From Aphanocapsa lilacina HA4352-LM1 (GTDB lineage: Bacteria; Cyanobacteriota; Cyanobacteriia; Gloeobacterales; Gloeobacteraceae): a stretch of 64,000 nt of DNA. The translations under genes and the position numbers were made by a program. Within the stretch, counting starts at the first letter, position 1; each line of letters starts with the position of its first letter. Positions 61,160-64,000 of this stretch are shown one piece after another. Under the pieces are notes generated by a model that was not told the origin of the DNA, did not search any database, and worked only from the letters and a program-made list of their open reading frames with translations. The stretch spans positions 62,001 to 126,000 of the forward strand of contig JAHHGR010000001.1 in NCBI GenBank assembly GCA_019359725.1, in the 5' to 3' direction.

Positions 61160-62698
61160 TTAAATCTTTCTACCCGAACCGACTTCAATCTGCCGGAAGC
61201 GGGCCGGGGCGGCGCCGTGGGTCATCCGTCCCGCCTGCCCCGGCTGGCCTTTGCCGCAGTTGGTGAGCCCCCACGGCCGCCAGTACTCAGGACCGCACAC
61301 CGCGTCGCAGGCGCCCCAGAAGGCGGGGGTCGTGCCCCGGTAGACGACGTCTTTGAGCATCTCCGCTTTTTTGCCGCCCCGGATGCGGTAAAAAAGATCG
61401 CCGCCGAACTGAAAATTGAGCCGCTTCTGGTCGATCGAGTAGGTGCCGGTGCTCTCGATATAGACGCCGTCTTTGGTATCAGCAATCAAGTCCTCCGGCG
61501 ATCCTGCCCCCGGGGCCAGGCCAACATTGGCGATGCGCACGATCGGCATAAATTCCCAGCTCTCGCAGCGGCAGGACCCGTGGGAGCGCCTGAAACCCAC
61601 CTGAGGAGCCACCTCCCGGTTGGTGGAGTAGCCCACCAGCCGCCCCTCGCGCACGATATCCCACTTCTGGGCAGCCACTCCCTCATCGTCGTAGCCCAGC
61701 GAGGCGAGCCCCCCCGCGAGCGTATTGTCTGCCACCAGATTGACCTGGGCTGAGCCGTACTGGAGGCGGCCCAACTGATCGGGAGTGGCAAAAGTCGTCC
61801 CGGCGTAGTCGGCCTCATAGCCCAGGGCGCGGTCCAGTTCGGTGGCATGGCCGACGCTCTCGTGAATCGTCAGGTGCAGATTCTCCCCGTCGAGAACCAG
61901 ATCAAAAATTCCCTGGGGCGCCTCGGCGGCGGTCAGTTTTTGTTTGGCCTCCCCGGCGACCCGCTCGGCGTTGGCGAGCAAATTTCCCGCCTCGATATGT
62001 TCCCAGCCCGCCTGCAGCGGATGGATTTCATAAAAGCGCGACTGCTGATCGCCCTCCCCGGCGGCAGTGGCCGTGATCCCGCCGTGGGTGATCAGGCTTT
62101 CGATGTGCAACAGCGCCCCTTCGCTCGACGCAAAGTACTTATCCGTACCCATCAAAAAAATAAAACCCGTCGCCACCTTTACCTCGTTCACCCTGCGCAT
62201 CTGCTCCGTGCAGGCCAGCAGCAGATCCACTTTTTTATCCACCGGCACCTCGAAGCTCTCGACGGTGCGCGGCGAGCGGAACTGACCGCGGTGGACAGGC
62301 TCAGGAGCGAGCTTGATGGGCGTCTGCTGGGCCAGGGCGCTCGCTTTGGCGATCTCCACCGCCCATCGAGCGGTCTGCTTTGCACTTGCGGGGGTGACAG
62401 CGGCGGAACTGGCAAATCCCCAGGCCCCCTTCGCCAGGCAGCGAACCCCAAACCCAAACGTCTGCTCATCGCTCAGTTGCGCCATCCGGTCGTTGCGCGC
62501 TACGAGCACCTGCTGGCGCTGCCGGATGAGGCGAATATCGGCATAACTCGCCCCCGCCTGCCGGGCCGCCTTCAGCGCTTCAGCGCACACCTCAGCCGCC
62601 CCCACCTGGGCAGCCGCCCCCCGCTGCGGCGCCATCAGCACCGGCGTAGCGGCCAAAAGCCGGAGCAACTGACGACGGGGCAACAGACATCGAGACAT
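61160..62698 (-). CDS. TldD-type metalloprotease with twin-arginine-like signal peptide
   Basis: In this 512-residue protein, residues 1-30 (MSRCLLPRRQLLRLLAATPV) have an RR followed by a hydrophobic stretch and an AAA-Q end, like a Tat signal. The TldD fold follows, with the metal motif HESVGHATELDRALG, GYDDEGVAAQKWDIVREGRL and the C-terminal RGGKKAEMLKDVVYRG. The HExxxH and downstream residues support an active zinc protease. TldD in E. coli is cytosolic, so an export signal is unusual, and its PmbA partner next door lacks one. The extra 30 residues could instead be an annotation artefact if a later start is used. Confidence 0.88.
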   Translation of the reverse strand: MSRCLLPRRQLLRLLAATPVLMAPQRGAAAQVGAAEVCAEALKAARQAGASYADIRLIRQRQQVLVARNDRMAQLSDEQTFGFGVRCLAKGAWGFASSAAVTPASAKQTARWAVEIAKASALAQQTPIKLAPEPVHRGQFRSPRTVESFEVPVDKKVDLLLACTEQMRRVNEVKVATGFIFLMGTDKYFASSEGALLHIESLITHGGITATAAGEGDQQSRFYEIHPLQAGWEHIEAGNLLANAERVAGEAKQKLTAAEAPQGIFDLVLDGENLHLTIHESVGHATELDRALGYEADYAGTTFATPDQLGRLQYGSAQVNLVADNTLAGGLASLGYDDEGVAAQKWDIVREGRLVGYSTNREVAPQVGFRRSHGSCRCESWEFMPIVRIANVGLAPGAGSPEDLIADTKDGVYIESTGTYSIDQKRLNFQFGGDLFYRIRGGKKAEMLKDVVYRGTTPAFWGACDAVCGPEYWRPWGLTNCGKGQPGQAGRMTHGAAPARFRQIEVGSGRKI

Positions 62699-63034
62699 CG
62701 CACCAATCCAGGCAGGCGCCTTATTGTAGGTAATTCAGGCATCAGGTGTCAGGGGAAAACCGTCGATCATCTACTACAAAAAGCGGGCTCTTCAGGATAC
62801 AAGCCGGCAGGGTCCGGCCCTTCCCGCTTTTGCGCACTAAAGATTTTCTGGAAGACGCATCTTTGTGCCTCCAGCCGCCAAGCAGGGCCGACATCCCTGA
62901 CGGGCATTCCATGTGGTTATCGGCTTGATAACAAATGTTGCGATCCTAGGATTTTGTGTATCAGAAAACACGATTGGGGCGCGGTACAGCGTGTTTTCTG
63001 ATTGTAAACAAAGCCCAGATTGCAGGCTCCCGTC
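62699..63034. promoter_or_regulatory. Regulatory region between tldD and the nitrate/bicarbonate-binding protein gene
   Basis: These 336 bp between divergent genes contain a short-repeat unit TTCAGGCATCAGGTGTCAGG (62734-62753) and a long inverted repeat next to the downstream gene. GTA-N8-CAC (62958-62971) is a one-mismatch NtcA-like site, but no TAN3T box lies at 22 bp. No ORF with a ribosome-binding site was found. Confidence 0.5.
62960..63002. repeat. Perfect 13-bp inverted repeat upstream of the nrtA-like gene
   Basis: ATCAGAAAACACG (62960-62972) is matched exactly by CGTGTTTTCTGAT (62990-63002) across a 17-nt spacer. It ends 32 bp before the ATG. It could be a leader stem-loop, a split operator, or the ends of a tiny insertion. 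No transposase lies nearby. Confidence 0.85.
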
Positions 63035-64000
63035 ATGTCTGAAGATACCACCCAGTTCATGCTCACCCGCCGCACGCTCCTCCAGGCGGCGGGGGCGGCC
63101 ACGGTCGGTTCGCTGCTCGCTCCCGGTTACGCGGGGGCGGCCGATGCCCCCGAGACCACCAAAGCCCGGCTCGGCTTTATTTCGCTCAGCGACTGCGCGC
63201 CGCTGGTGATCGCCAAAGAAAAGGGTTTGTTCGACAAATACGGCATGAAGGATGTCGAAGTCGCCAAGCAGGCGTCGTGGGGGGTGACCCGCGACAACCT
63301 CGAACTGGGTGCTGGGGGCGGCGGTATCGACGGCGCCCATATCCTCACGCCGATGGTTTACCTGATTGCCAACGGCAACATCACCAAGGGCGGCAAAAAG
63401 GTGCCCATGTTCGTGCTGGCCAGACTCAACGTCAACGGCCAGGGCATCTCGGTAGCGAGCAAGTACAAGTCCCTCAAGGTGGGCCTCGACGCCGCCCCGA
63501 TGAAAGCAGAAGCGCTCAAGGCCAAATCCAACGGCGATCCGATGACTGTCGCCCAGACTTTCCCGGGCGGCACCCACTGGGCGTGGCTGCGCTACTGGCT
63601 TGCGGCCGGGGGGATTGACCCGGAAACCGACGTCAAGATGATCACGGTGCCGCCCCCGCAGATGGTGGCCAATATGAAGACCGGCGTCACCGACGCCTTT
63701 TGTGTGGGCGAGCCGTGGCACCAGCAGCTCATCAATCAGCAAATCGGCTACACCGCGCTCACGACCGGCCAGATCTGGAACCGCCACCCGGAAAAATCCT
63801 TCGCCCTGCGCGCCGACTACGTCGAGAAGTACCCAAAGGCGACCAAAGCGTTGCTCATGGCGGTACAGGAGGCCCAGATCTGGGCGGACAAAGCCGAGAA
63901 CAAGGACGAACTGGCTCAAATCGTCAGCAAGCGCAGCTGGATAGGCGCCCCGGTCTCGGACATCGTGGCGCGCTACAAGGGCATTTTTGATTTTGGCGAC
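63035..64000 (+). CDS. nrtA: Nitrate/nitrite (or bicarbonate) ABC transporter substrate-binding protein, 3' end outside window
   Basis: 322 codons are visible from ATG 63035. A Tat-type signal (LTRRTLLQAAGAATVGSLLA) precedes the NrtA/CmpA domain: ARLGFISLSDCAPLVIAKEK, QASWGVTRDNLELG, GIDGAHILTPMVYLIANGN, FPGGTHWAWLRYWLAAGGID and VTDAFCVGEPWHQQL. The family captures nitrate/nitrite (NrtA) or bicarbonate (CmpA) in the periplasm for an ABC importer. Nearness to nirA and ntcB favours NrtA, but the motifs seen do not separate the two. The permease and ATPase genes are expected to the right of the window. Confidence 0.88.
   Translation, partial: MSEDTTQFMLTRRTLLQAAGAATVGSLLAPGYAGAADAPETTKARLGFISLSDCAPLVIAKEKGLFDKYGMKDVEVAKQASWGVTRDNLELGAGGGGIDGAHILTPMVYLIANGNITKGGKKVPMFVLARLNVNGQGISVASKYKSLKVGLDAAPMKAEALKAKSNGDPMTVAQTFPGGTHWAWLRYWLAAGGIDPETDVKMITVPPPQMVANMKTGVTDAFCVGEPWHQQLINQQIGYTALTTGQIWNRHPEKSFALRADYVEKYPKATKALLMAVQEAQIWADKAENKDELAQIVSKRSWIGAPVSDIVARYKGIFDFGD

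Noticed and set aside
61847-63001. 384-residue plus-strand ORF
   Set aside because: It is antisense to the TldD gene and reads through the intergenic repeat region; no motif.
1-64000. CRISPR arrays, tRNA or rRNA genes, transposases
   Set aside because: Intergenic regions were read for regular direct repeats, cloverleaf features with TTCRA loops, and transposase-like ORFs; none was convincing. A covariance-model scan would settle the RNA question.

Overview
The window reads as chromosomal DNA of a unicellular cyanobacterium, most likely Gloeobacter or a very close relative. This assignment is inferred from protein sequences and layout; no search was run. Supporting signs are a Form IB Rubisco set (rbcL-rbcX-rbcS) followed by the Rubisco assembly factor Raf1, a nirA/ntcB nitrate-assimilation locus with a textbook NtcA promoter, cyanobacterial-type RecJ, PRPP synthetase and VTE6-like kinase, GC-rich coding DNA, and at least six HIP1 octamers (GCGATCGC, e.g. 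9629, 11060, 12859, 22021, 32928, 55091). The PspA/IM30 protein lacks an obvious Vipp1-type C-terminal helix, which would suit a thylakoid-less lineage.

Layout. 1-2.6 kb: end of a methyltransferase gene and a two-domain glycosyltransferase (cell-surface glycan synthesis). 2.7-6.0 kb, minus strand: rbcL-rbcX-rbcS-raf1, with a GC-rich hairpin between rbcS and raf1. 6.4-20.4 kb: housekeeping and stress genes (1-Cys peroxiredoxin, SDR, PPK2, a membrane-protein pair, fasciclin protein, ACT-domain malic enzyme, FabD, DUF255 thioredoxin-like protein, VOC and YdeI-like proteins) mixed with secreted proteins of unknown role. 20.5-26 kb: rhodanese, a decayed Uma2 gene, CsbD-like protein, recJ, purB. 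26-28.6 kb: a GTPase gene beside a membrane-anchored WD40 protein, the best candidate for an undescribed signalling module. 28.8-30 kb: rplB-rpsS, cut off from the rest of the S10 ribosomal operon. 30-34.7 kb: prs, VTE6-like kinase, PspA/IM30, CHAD-CYTH protein. 34.9-40 kb: TonB-dependent receptor, a lone IPT/TIG domain, a large phytase-like esterase. 40.2-45.7 kb: MFS transporter, TPR protein, coaBC with small neighbours. 46-51 kb: Ser/Thr kinase, TPR protein and subtilisin-like protease, all with envelope-facing features. 51-52.1 kb: a wrecked Kef-type antiporter gene flanked by a lipoprotein-like gene and what looks like a decayed second copy of its 3' end. 52.2-55.4 kb: M16 peptidase and a YvlD-like membrane protein.

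55.4-64 kb is a nitrogen-assimilation region: nirA is divergent from ntcB and a TrpD2-like gene, and an NrtA/CmpA-type binding protein runs off the right end. Between them lie two Uma2 fragments facing each other and a PmbA/TldD pair. The ntcB promoter has GTA-N8-TAC, 22 bp, TATGGT; a perfect 9-bp dyad in the same intergenic space is a candidate NtcB operator.

No tRNA, rRNA, CRISPR array, intact transposase or prophage was seen. Mobile or decaying DNA is limited to the Uma2 fragments, the antiporter pseudogene and short dispersed TCAGGYGTCAGG-type repeats.
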